Part shown: positions 44,573 through 52,293 of the stretch, piece by piece | Position numbering within the stretch: position 1 is the first letter of the stretch | Layout: every line of letters starts with the position of its first letter | Assembly: GCA_965203265.1 (NCBI GenBank) | Contig: CBDBBV010000002.1 | Location: forward strand, 310,001 to 374,000 | Length of the DNA stretch: 64,000 nt | Direction of reading: 5' to 3' | From: JAHRAW01 sp965203265 | GTDB taxonomy: Bacteria; Pseudomonadota; Gammaproteobacteria; Arenicellales; Poriferihabitantaceae | Translations under genes and position numbers: made by a program | The notes under the pieces: model-generated | Told to the model about the DNA's origin: nothing | Databases searched by the model: none | Seen by the model: only the letters and a program-made list of their open reading frames with translations

Positions 44573-46652
44573 GTTCCTCCTCCTCCTGCACCTTCCGCCG
44601 GGCGATGTCGAGATTGGCCTGCGCCTCTTCCAGATTCGGGTCGAGGGCGAGGGCCTGCTCCAGACTCGCCAGTGCCTCTTCATTGCGCCCCAGATCGAGT
44701 AGCGCCATGCCCAGATCCGCATGGGCGACGGCCTCGTCCGGATCCAGTTCGGCGATCTTGCTATAGAGAGTCAGCGCCTCGTCATGGCGCCCTTGACGAC
44801 TTTGCAGATGGGCGAGGGGGCGCAACGCCACGGTGTATCTCGGTTCGATTTCCACCACGCCGCGCAGGAATTTCTCCGCTTCGTCCAGACGGCCCTCCTC
44901 CGCCAGCACGATGCCGGTGTCGGTGTGGGCTCGCAGTTTCGGCATCTGTTCGCGGTTGTTCTGCGCGGTGTGCAATTCCGGGTCGAGGACCAGGGCGCGG
45001 TCGAGGTAGAGCATGGCTTCGTCGGTCTTGCCGAGATAATGCAGGGCGATGGCCAGATTGGCCAGACCGGCGGAGTCGCGCGGAGAGATTGCGAGGAGAC
45101 GCCGGTAGGTGGCCTGCGCCTCCTTGTGGCGATGCTGGCGCAGTTGGGCAATGCCCAGATTGCGCAGCGCGCGCTCGTGGCGGGGTGTGTAGTCGAGGGC
45201 GCGCTGGAAGCTCTCCTCGGCCTCGGCGAAACGATCGTTTTCCGCCAGCGCGATGCCGAGGTTGTAGTGGATGTCGCGCGCCGCCGGATTGTAGCCGGCG
45301 ATGTGGGTGAACAGGGTCAGGTCGCTGCGGTAGAGAGCGGCGTGTTGCCACGACAATGCGGTGAAGACCGCCAGCACGCCCGCCGCCGCCACCGCCCCCG
45401 CCGCGCCCGCCGCCTCTGCCGCCCGGGCGCGCGGCAACTTGCGCACGGCGACGACTGCGTAGCCGATCAGCGCCACAAGCACGCCGATGCCGGCGAGATA
45501 TTGGTGGCGGTCGGCGACCAGCGAGAACTGCATGTAGCCGTAGTCGACGAAGTTGAGTACCGGCGCCAGCGTTACCGCGAAAAATAGGGCGCACGCCAGC
45601 GCACCTCGCCCGATGCGGTGGCGCAGCAACCACAACGCCACCGCCAGCGCCAGAGCGGCCAGCAGATACCCCCAGGCGATGGGGTCGAGGGAGTTGACCT
45701 CCCACAGCGGATAGACCCCCATCAAGTCGATGGGCAGCAGCAGTTTTCCGGTGTAGAACCACAGGGCGCGCGCGGCGATGAGCACCCGTTCGAGGGCGGT
45801 GTAATCGAAGGAGACCACCTCGTTTTTGCCGTAGAACGCCACATCGGCGGCGGCGAACATCCAGCCGACCACGAAGAACGGCGCGAGCGCGAGCAGGTTG
45901 GCGACGGTGATGCGCCCCTGCTTCCACCAATGCCAGATCAGCAACGCCGCCGGCAGGGTTACCACGATGGACTTGGACAGCATACCCAGCGAGAACAGCG
46001 CCAACGTTGCAAACCAGCGCACCGGCGTCGGTTTCTCGGCGAATCTCATCCACGCGAGGAAGGCGGTGAGATAGAACAGCCCGGACAGCACATCCTTGCG
46101 CTCGATGATCCAAGCCACCGACTCCACATGCACCGGATGCGCGGCGAACACCGCGGCGATGAGCCAAGCGCCGGGCACCGCCAGCCGTCCAAGCAGTCGC
46201 CACAGCAGAAGCGTGTTGGCGAAGTGCAGCAGTACATTGACGATGTGATAGCCGGTCGGGGAAGTGCCCCACAGTCTATGCTCCAGCCAGAAGGTGGTGT
46301 ACACCATCGGCCAATAGTGCCCCTCCCATTGCCGCAGGTCGCTGGGCTGGAACCAGATGCTCCACAGGCCGGTGAGTTCTTGCAGCGGCAGCGCGTTGGT
46401 GATGATGGTGTCGTCCCAGACGATGCCGCCCCACAACATGGCCGGCAGGTAGCTGACGGTGGTCAGCACGCCGAGGACGAGTATGGCGAGCGATCGGTGG
46501 TGCGGCCAGTTCGATAGGCCGAAATTTCCTGCGGCCGGTGTGGGTGCCGAAGGTGCTGCCGGCGTCGAGGGCGATTGGGTCGGCACCGTGCGTGCCGGAG
46601 TCGAGCGGCGGCGGGCTGCCGCCGATGGTTTTTTTCGCTTGCGTGTTGTCAT
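44568..46652 (-). CDS. Membrane protein with GT-C-like spans and C-terminal TPR repeats (TMTC-like)
   Basis: 694-aa protein: a basic Ala/Pro/Ser/Thr-rich cytoplasmic tail (1-45), then about ten to twelve membrane spans (around 55-440), and TPR repeats (around 455-690; e.g. YNLGIALAENDRFAEAEESFQRALDYTP and ALASLEQALALDPN). The first extracytoplasmic loop holds WDDTI and the HYWPMVYTTFWLEHRLWG block; AHPVHVESVAWIIERKDVLSGLFYL is typical of TMTC-type or PMT-like TPR glycosyltransferases. Protein O-glycosylation is likely but unproven. The ATG at 46652 is preferred over a TTG 12 codons upstream. It ends a run of three glycosyltransferase-like genes on this strand. Confidence 0.78.
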   Translation of the reverse strand: MTTRKRKKPSAAARRRSTPARTVPTQSPSTPAAPSAPTPAAGNFGLSNWPHHRSLAILVLGVLTTVSYLPAMLWGGIVWDDTIITNALPLQELTGLWSIWFQPSDLRQWEGHYWPMVYTTFWLEHRLWGTSPTGYHIVNVLLHFANTLLLWRLLGRLAVPGAWLIAAVFAAHPVHVESVAWIIERKDVLSGLFYLTAFLAWMRFAEKPTPVRWFATLALFSLGMLSKSIVVTLPAALLIWHWWKQGRITVANLLALAPFFVVGWMFAAADVAFYGKNEVVSFDYTALERVLIAARALWFYTGKLLLPIDLMGVYPLWEVNSLDPIAWGYLLAALALAVALWLLRHRIGRGALACALFFAVTLAPVLNFVDYGYMQFSLVADRHQYLAGIGVLVALIGYAVVAVRKLPRARAAEAAGAAGAVAAAGVLAVFTALSWQHAALYRSDLTLFTHIAGYNPAARDIHYNLGIALAENDRFAEAEESFQRALDYTPRHERALRNLGIAQLRQHRHKEAQATYRRLLAISPRDSAGLANLAIALHYLGKTDEAMLYLDRALVLDPELHTAQNNREQMPKLRAHTDTGIVLAEEGRLDEAEKFLRGVVEIEPRYTVALRPLAHLQSRQGRHDEALTLYSKIAELDPDEAVAHADLGMALLDLGRNEEALASLEQALALDPNLEEAQANLDIARRKVQEEEEQ

Positions 46653-46736
46653 TGGAGTTGGATGCTTGGTGTTGCGGATGTTGCTCAATCAGATTGCGGT
46701 TGCGCTCGGCAATTCAAGTCGCCGCGCGGCGGGCGC

Positions 46737-48344
46737 TCACTGCTCGTTCTCCCGGTTCTCCCCGCCGCCCACGGCTTCGGGCTCGAGGAAGCGGATGCCG
46801 AAGTCGGGTGGCGGCGTGCGCTTTCCCAATCCTATCTTGCGGAAGGTGTCCAGCGCATCGCCCGTTTGGTCGGAAATCACCGAATACGACTGCCACTTTC
46901 GCGTGGCGGGTTGCGCGCGGTCGCGTTGCAGGATGCGAGTATCGCCGAAGGCCTTCGCCAGCGAGTAGCCGGGCGTGGACGAGTAGCTGTGTGTCATCTC
47001 CCACACGGCGCTGACTTCCGGCGTGCGGGCGAGCCAGCGATAGGCGGCGAAGATCGGCGGCTGGTTGCGGATGAAGGGAGCCGATTTGGTCGGGGAAAAA
47101 GCCGATTTCCAGATTTGCTCGTGGCCCGGCAGAACATTGAGCAGGCCGCCGCCGGAGAGCGCCACGAACAGCGCCGCCGCGCCGGCCAGCGGGCGCGGAT
47201 TGTTCACCCGCGCAACCGCTCGCGCCAGCAGATCGGCGCCGATGAGCAGCCACAAGGGGGTCGTTAAAAAGATGAATCGGTATTCCTGATACGCCTGCAC
47301 CGAATGCAGCAACAGGACGATGGCGATGAGCGCGAGCAGCAATCCATACCGCCGCCAGCCGCCAGCGGCCAGAGATGCGGCGATGCACAGTGGGGCGAGG
47401 GCGGCGGTGGCGAGAGTCAGCCACCACACATACTTGTAAAAAGGCGAGATTTCGCCGTCGCCACCGGCGAAGAAGGGGAAACTCAGGTTGTAGCGGATGT
47501 TGGTGAGATAGGAATGAAACAACACGGCGTCCCAAGTAACCGCATCGAACACGCCGAGCGCCAGCAGCAACAGCGCCGAGGCGAGCAGCAGATGCAACTT
47601 GTGGTGGCTGCGGATGAATGCCATGCCCAGCAACAACAGCGCGATGGGCGCGTATTGCAGGCGCAATGCCGCCGCCAGCACCGCCACCGCCGCCAGCGGC
47701 CAGATCAGCCGCGCCGACGGCGGGCGCACACACAGCGCCAGAAGTACCAGCAACAGCGCCGTGGCGTTGAATTCGGACATCGGTTTGTGGGCGAAGCCGA
47801 CCAGTTCGTACCAGAACGCGCCCGCCAGCAACGCCACCCGCGCCGCCGTCTCGCTGAAGTGGCGGCGCGCGAAAAAGTACATACCCGCCGGAATCAGCAG
47901 GGAAATGGCGCAGAAGAGCAGTTTGACCGCCTCGATATACCACAGGGTTTCGCCCAGACCGACCAGGTCGAACAGCGCGAGCACTCCGGCCACCAGCCCC
48001 GGCAACAGCCAAGCGCGCGCGCCGTAGAAAAACTCCCAGTGCAGTACGCCGTTGCCGAACACCAGATTATGGGCGGGTTCGAGATACTGCATGATCTCGT
48101 CCGGATGCAAGGTGAAATCTCCGTGCAGGGCGACCGCGGCGCGCGCCGCGAAGGCGAGGGCGAGAATCAACGGCAGGTACTTCCACGGCGGCGTTTCCGG
48201 CGCGCGCGCATGTAGCAGGGAATCGGCCACGCCGCGCGCCGCTTGCGGTAGGCTGCGGCGGGGGGCGTCCGGCGTCGGGCGAGCGCGGCTGCGGTTGGGG
48301 TTGGCTCGGCGCGGTTGTGTGTTTTTTGCTTTGGATTTGGGCAT
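46737..48344 (-). CDS. Membrane glycosyltransferase, GT22/ALG9-PIG-B-like
   Basis: 535-aa polytopic protein with around ten membrane helices after a basic, low-complexity N-terminus. ALHGDFTLHPDEIMQYLEPAHNLVFGNGVLHWEFFYGARAWLLPG is the first loop; the HPDE acidic pair and GxxxWEF...RSWLxP-type block match GT22 mannosyltransferases (ALG9, ALG12, PIG-B). VQAYQEYRFIFLTTPLWLLIGA is the second family block. Transfers a sugar from a lipid-linked donor in related enzymes; donor and acceptor here unknown. ATG 48344, nine bases after the preceding PIG-V-like stop; longer frame upstream is a shadow. Confidence 0.8.
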   Translation of the reverse strand: MPKSKAKNTQPRRANPNRSRARPTPDAPRRSLPQAARGVADSLLHARAPETPPWKYLPLILALAFAARAAVALHGDFTLHPDEIMQYLEPAHNLVFGNGVLHWEFFYGARAWLLPGLVAGVLALFDLVGLGETLWYIEAVKLLFCAISLLIPAGMYFFARRHFSETAARVALLAGAFWYELVGFAHKPMSEFNATALLLVLLALCVRPPSARLIWPLAAVAVLAAALRLQYAPIALLLLGMAFIRSHHKLHLLLASALLLLALGVFDAVTWDAVLFHSYLTNIRYNLSFPFFAGGDGEISPFYKYVWWLTLATAALAPLCIAASLAAGGWRRYGLLLALIAIVLLLHSVQAYQEYRFIFLTTPLWLLIGADLLARAVARVNNPRPLAGAAALFVALSGGGLLNVLPGHEQIWKSAFSPTKSAPFIRNQPPIFAAYRWLARTPEVSAVWEMTHSYSSTPGYSLAKAFGDTRILQRDRAQPATRKWQSYSVISDQTGDALDTFRKIGLGKRTPPPDFGIRFLEPEAVGGGENRENEQ

Positions 48345-48352
48345 GGGCGGAG

Positions 48353-49615
48353 TCAGGCGATCCACAGGTTGAAGGTGAATCGCCAAGCGAAATAAATTTG
48401 CAGGCCGAGCAACGGCGCGCCCAGAAGTAGCCAGCCGAATTTCACCTTCGGGTACTGCTGCATGAGGGCGATCGCGAGAAAGGGGAAGCCGAGCAGGGCG
48501 AAACGGATGAAGGAGCCGCCGTAGCCCATGGACGCCGAGCCCCACATCAGCGCGAAATACACCAGCGCGGCTAGGTGATTCTTCACCTTCGCCACCCACA
48601 CTGTGGCGGCCAGCATGATCACCACGAATATCTTGTCCACCACATTGTTCACCGGCGGCCAGAACAATCCGCGCGGCTCGGAAAACAGATAGGACAGGAA
48701 GTGGATCGGGTTGATGGTGTTGGCCAGATCGTTTCCGTAGATGAAGCCTTTTTGCGCCGCTATGCCGCTCAACGGCGACCCCGTGGCGAAGTGATAGAAG
48801 GCGAAATAGGCGATGCCGCCGACGGCGAATCCGCACAGCGCGCCCAGCTCCAAGAGGCTGAGGCGCAGCCGCCGCCCATCCCGCCACATCCGCCACAACT
48901 TGTATGCCAGATGGAGGCACACGGCGACCAGCACGAACAACGCATGGCCGCGCGTCAACGGCATCATCGCCGCGAACAGCACGCTCGCCCAGTGTTTTTT
49001 GATCTGGTAGGAATAGAGAAATCCGAACAGGCAAAACAAAAACAGGGCTTCGCTGTAGATGATCGTCATGAAAAACGCCGACGGAAACGCCAGCAACAGG
49101 GCGGCGCTTGTCAGCGCCTCGGCGCGCGGCAGGCGCTGGCGGGCGTAGCCGTAGAACAGGTGGATGAACAGATAGGAGAGGATCAGGTTGAGCAGCAACG
49201 CGGCTAGGTAGAGTTCGCCGACGACCCAGTTCGCCAAGCGGATGGCGAGTGGGTAGAGCGGGAAGAATGCCAGACTGCTGAAATCCTCGGTTTGATTGCG
49301 CACATAGCCGTTGCCGGCCAGATGCAGATAGTGTTGCCCGTCCCAGTTGGCAAACGGGGTGATCCAGCCGTCCAGAGTTTCCGAGCCCGTGTCCGGTAGG
49401 AACCAGTGATCCGTTTTGCCGGCTCCCGGCGGCAGGAAATGCAAACTGATCAGAATGGCCGCGATGACCACCAATTTGAACGCCACGAAGATGCCGACCA
49501 GCTCGGCGTCGAAAAACCGCAGTCGGGGGATGAACTTTGTACTTTCCCCGTGCGTGGGTGGGCGCGAGCCCTTGCGGGTTTTGCGGGGGCGATTGGCTGA
49601 ACGACGTTTGCGCAT
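48353..49615 (-). CDS. Membrane glycosyltransferase, PIG-V/GPI mannosyltransferase 2-like
   Basis: 420-aa polytopic protein with about ten helices after a basic N-terminal tail. The first loop shows WITPFANWDGQHYLHLAGNGYVRN, the NWDGxHY signature of PIG-V-like mannosyltransferases found in bacteria. AFFPLYPLAIRLANWVVGELYL and SEALFLFCLFGFLYS follow in the expected order. First gene of the glycosyltransferase trio; the next gene starts nine bases downstream. Start is the ATG at 49615; the open frame upstream lies over the CoA-transferase gene and is a shadow. Confidence 0.8.
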   Translation of the reverse strand: MRKRRSANRPRKTRKGSRPPTHGESTKFIPRLRFFDAELVGIFVAFKLVVIAAILISLHFLPPGAGKTDHWFLPDTGSETLDGWITPFANWDGQHYLHLAGNGYVRNQTEDFSSLAFFPLYPLAIRLANWVVGELYLAALLLNLILSYLFIHLFYGYARQRLPRAEALTSAALLLAFPSAFFMTIIYSEALFLFCLFGFLYSYQIKKHWASVLFAAMMPLTRGHALFVLVAVCLHLAYKLWRMWRDGRRLRLSLLELGALCGFAVGGIAYFAFYHFATGSPLSGIAAQKGFIYGNDLANTINPIHFLSYLFSEPRGLFWPPVNNVVDKIFVVIMLAATVWVAKVKNHLAALVYFALMWGSASMGYGGSFIRFALLGFPFLAIALMQQYPKVKFGWLLLGAPLLGLQIYFAWRFTFNLWIA

Positions 49616-49691
49616 GGAGGCGAACAATAGCCGATAACGCGGCAAACGGCAATTCTCCGCGCGCGCCGCGGCAACATCCCGCGCGCAATTT

Positions 49692-49697
49692 CGTATA
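49692..49697 (+). promoter_or_regulatory. Putative -10 box of the CoA-transferase gene
   Basis: TATACT 20 bases before ATG 49718, with a GGAGAAGG-type ribosome-binding site between. No good -35 box seen. Confidence 0.4.
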
Positions 49698-49717
49698 CTG
49701 CGCGGAGAAGGCAACCG

Positions 49718-50941
49718 ATGAAACACGGCGAGAACGACAACACGAGCGGCGCTACCGCCACCGAAAATGGCCCCCTGCACGGCCTCGTGGTGGTGGATTT
49801 GACGCGGGTACTGGCGGGACCCTACGCCACCATGTTGTTGGCCGACCTCGGTGCTCGAGTCATCAAGGTCGAACCGCCGGGCGGCGACGACGCGCGCCGT
49901 TTCGGCCCGTTCCGCGACGGCGACGGTGGCGGCGGCGGTGGTGGTAAGTCGGCCTATTTCGACTCCCTGAATCGCGGCAAGCAGAGCATCGTCCTCGACC
50001 TGCGCACGGCGCCGGGGCGAGTCACCTTTGAAAAACTGGTGGCGCGAGCCGATGTGTTGGTGGAGAACAATCGAGCCGGTGCCCTGAAAAAACTGGGGTA
50101 TGGCTGGGCCTCCCTGCGTAGTTTGAGTCGGCGGATCATCTACGCGGCCATTTCCGGCTTCGGCCAGACCGGCCCCTACCGCGAATTGCCGGCCTACGAT
50201 CTGGTGGTGCAGGGCATGGGCGGCCTGATGAGCATCACCGGCGAGGCGCGCGGAAAGCCGGTGCGAGTCGGCACCTCGCTGGGCGACATCACCGCCGGCC
50301 TGTTTGCTCTGAGCGGCATCCTTTCGGCGTTGCATCGGCGCGAACGCACCGGTGTGGGCTGCATGGTCGATATCGGCATGCTCGATTGTCAGGTGGCGAT
50401 TCTGGAAAACGCCATTGCCCGCCATCTGGCGGCGCACGAACCGCCTGCGCCGCTGGGCATGCGCCACCCTTCGATCACGCCGTTCGACGGCTACCGAGTC
50501 AGCGATGAATACCTGATCATCGCCGCCGGCAACGACCAATTGTTTCGCAGGTTATGCGCCGCTTTGGGGAACGAGGCGCTGGCCGATCTCGCCGAATTCG
50601 CCTCGAACGAACGGCGCACGGAAAATCACGCCGCCCTCAAGGCGGAGATCGAAAAGGCGTTGGCGAAGCGGCGCGCGCACGAGTGGCTCGAAATTCTGCG
50701 GCAAGCCGGAGTGCCGTGCGCACCCATCAACGACATTGGGCAGGTGGTCGACGATCCCCACATCGCGGCGCGCAACATGATCGTCGATTCTCTGGACGAG
50801 CACGGCAATCGTGCGCGGATGGCGGGCAATCCCATCAAGTTGTCGGATTGCGCCGATCCGACCACCCGCCCGGCGGCGCCGCAACTGGACGCCCATCGGT
50901 CGCAAATTCTGGCATGGCTGGAAGGCTCGCCGCAGGCGTGA
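49718..50941 (+). CDS. Class III CoA-transferase (CaiB/BaiF/Frc family)
   Basis: 407-aa CoA-transferase that moves CoA between carboxylic acids. GLVVVDLTRVLAGPYATMLLADLGARVIKVEPPGGDDAR is the classic family opening; LNRGKQSIVLDL, NNRAGALKKLGYGW, YAAISGFGQTGPY and the catalytic-Asp region CMVDIGMLDCQ follow, ending with PCAPINDIGQVVDDPH. A Gly run (seven in a row around residues 68-76, encoded by GGC/GGT triplets) expands a surface loop. Substrates cannot be assigned; formyl-, succinyl-, carnitine- or mesaconyl-CoA types are all in this family. Confidence 0.9.
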   Translation: MKHGENDNTSGATATENGPLHGLVVVDLTRVLAGPYATMLLADLGARVIKVEPPGGDDARRFGPFRDGDGGGGGGGKSAYFDSLNRGKQSIVLDLRTAPGRVTFEKLVARADVLVENNRAGALKKLGYGWASLRSLSRRIIYAAISGFGQTGPYRELPAYDLVVQGMGGLMSITGEARGKPVRVGTSLGDITAGLFALSGILSALHRRERTGVGCMVDIGMLDCQVAILENAIARHLAAHEPPAPLGMRHPSITPFDGYRVSDEYLIIAAGNDQLFRRLCAALGNEALADLAEFASNERRTENHAALKAEIEKALAKRRAHEWLEILRQAGVPCAPINDIGQVVDDPHIAARNMIVDSLDEHGNRARMAGNPIKLSDCADPTTRPAAPQLDAHRSQILAWLEGSPQA

Positions 50942-50980
50942 ACCCGAGGCGCGGTTTCGGGCAGACGGGAATTCGGCGGA

Positions 50981-51008
50981 TTGGTTTTCCATTTCGCCGT
51001 GCTAGAAT
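50981..51008 (+). promoter_or_regulatory. Promoter of the aminotransferase gene
   Basis: TTGGTT (50981-50986), 16-base spacer, TAGAAT (51003-51008), 39 bases before ATG 51048. Confidence 0.5.
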
Positions 51009-51047
51009 CCCGCCGAAAAATCGTGTGCCGAACGGATCGGGATCACC

Positions 51048-52244
51048 ATGAAATTCTCCAAACTGACCCAGCGAACCGCGGGCGACAATGTGGATGCTTG
51101 GTCGGTTCATTTTGACGGATTGGCGCGCAGGGAGGCCGGCGAGGATGTCATCGTGCTCAGCATCGGCGAGGAAATCGATGAATCGACCCCACCCGCCATA
51201 GTCGAAGCCGCGATCCGCAGTCTGCGAGACGGGCGCCACCACTACACGCCGGTCGACGGCAATGCCGATCTGCGCCGAGCGGTGGCGCGCCACCACGCCG
51301 AACGAACCGGCCAGCCGGTGTCCGCCGCCAACTGCGCCATCTTCGCCGGTGCGCAAAACGCCCTGTTTTCCCTCGCCCAGTGTCTGCTGGAATCCGGCGA
51401 CGAGGTGATTTTGTCGGAACCCTTTTACACTACCTATCCGGCCACCTTCTCCGCTTCCGGCGCGACGCCGGTGTGCGTGCCGACCAAGCCGGAGGACGGA
51501 TTCCGCATCGACGCGGACGAAATCATCGCCGCCATCACTCCGCGAACTCGTGCCGTCGTGCTCAATTCCCCCAACAATCCGACCGGCGCCGTGTACACCC
51601 GCGCCCACTACGAGGCCCTCGTGCGCGCCTGCGTGCAGCGGGAGATATGGCTGATCAACGACGATGTCTATCAGGCGTTGTTGCCGCCCGCGAATCGGGA
51701 ACGTTCCAATCCGTTTGCCCTGCCCGGCGCCGAGAAAGTCTGCGTCAGCGTGTCCAGTCTGTCCAAATCCCACCGCATGACCGGCTGGCGGCTCGGCTGG
51801 GTGATCGCGCCGGAGACGCTTATCGGTCACCTGTACAACCTCGCCTTCTGCATGTCCTACGGCCTGCCCGCATTCATTCAAGATGCGGCGCTGACCGCCC
51901 TCGCCGAGGCAAGCGCCATGGCGGAGGACACCCGCGAAAAACTGGCGCGGCGTCGGCGAATCGTGTTGCAACAACTGGGCGAACTGCGCGGTGTGCGCCT
52001 GTTTGCCGAGGCCGCGCAGAGCGGGATGTTCGTGGTGTTTGCCGTCGGCGACCTGCCCGTATCGGCGCGACAATTCGCCCGCGAACTGTTGCAACGCCAC
52101 GGCGTCGCGCTCCTCCCCGGAGACGGCTTTGGCGCCTCCTGCGCCGATCTGCTGCGCCTCAGCCTGTGCGTCGATGAGCGGAGATTGGCGGAGGCCTGTC
52201 GGCGCATCGGCGAATATGTGCGTTCGCTGCACGCCGCCGCCTGA
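51048..52244 (+). CDS. Class I/II aminotransferase, AruH (arginine:pyruvate transaminase)-like
   Basis: 398-aa PLP enzyme of the aspartate aminotransferase fold. The Schiff-base lysine is in VSSLSKSHRMTGWRLGWV (around residue 241); LNSPNNPTGAVY binds cofactor, and RLSLCV near the C-terminus holds the substrate-binding arginine. It starts with SKLTQRTAGDNVDAWSVHF, closely resembling the Pseudomonas arginine:pyruvate transaminase AruH pattern, so arginine or a similar basic or branched amino acid is a reasonable substrate. The next gene begins 49 bases on, after a TTGACC repeat. Confidence 0.82.
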   Translation: MKFSKLTQRTAGDNVDAWSVHFDGLARREAGEDVIVLSIGEEIDESTPPAIVEAAIRSLRDGRHHYTPVDGNADLRRAVARHHAERTGQPVSAANCAIFAGAQNALFSLAQCLLESGDEVILSEPFYTTYPATFSASGATPVCVPTKPEDGFRIDADEIIAAITPRTRAVVLNSPNNPTGAVYTRAHYEALVRACVQREIWLINDDVYQALLPPANRERSNPFALPGAEKVCVSVSSLSKSHRMTGWRLGWVIAPETLIGHLYNLAFCMSYGLPAFIQDAALTALAEASAMAEDTREKLARRRRIVLQQLGELRGVRLFAEAAQSGMFVVFAVGDLPVSARQFARELLQRHGVALLPGDGFGASCADLLRLSLCVDERRLAEACRRIGEYVRSLHAAA

Positions 52245-52246
52245 CT

Positions 52247-52282
52247 TTGACCTTGATTTTGACCTTGACCTTGACCTTGACG
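52247..52282. repeat. Hexanucleotide repeat TTGACC between aminotransferase and oxidase genes
   Basis: Six consecutive hexamers (TTGACC, TTGATT, TTGACC three times, TTGACG) fill most of the 49-base gap, directly followed by a GGAG ribosome-binding site (52282-52285). Copy-number change would alter intergenic spacing. Confidence 0.85.
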
Positions 52283-52293
52283 GAGATCGGATT

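Noticed and set aside
52247..52282. TTGACC units as -35 promoter elements for the downstream oxidase gene
   Set aside because: The required -10 position would fall on or beyond the ATG for the last units, and no -10-like hexamer is found at 16-18 bases from the earlier ones.
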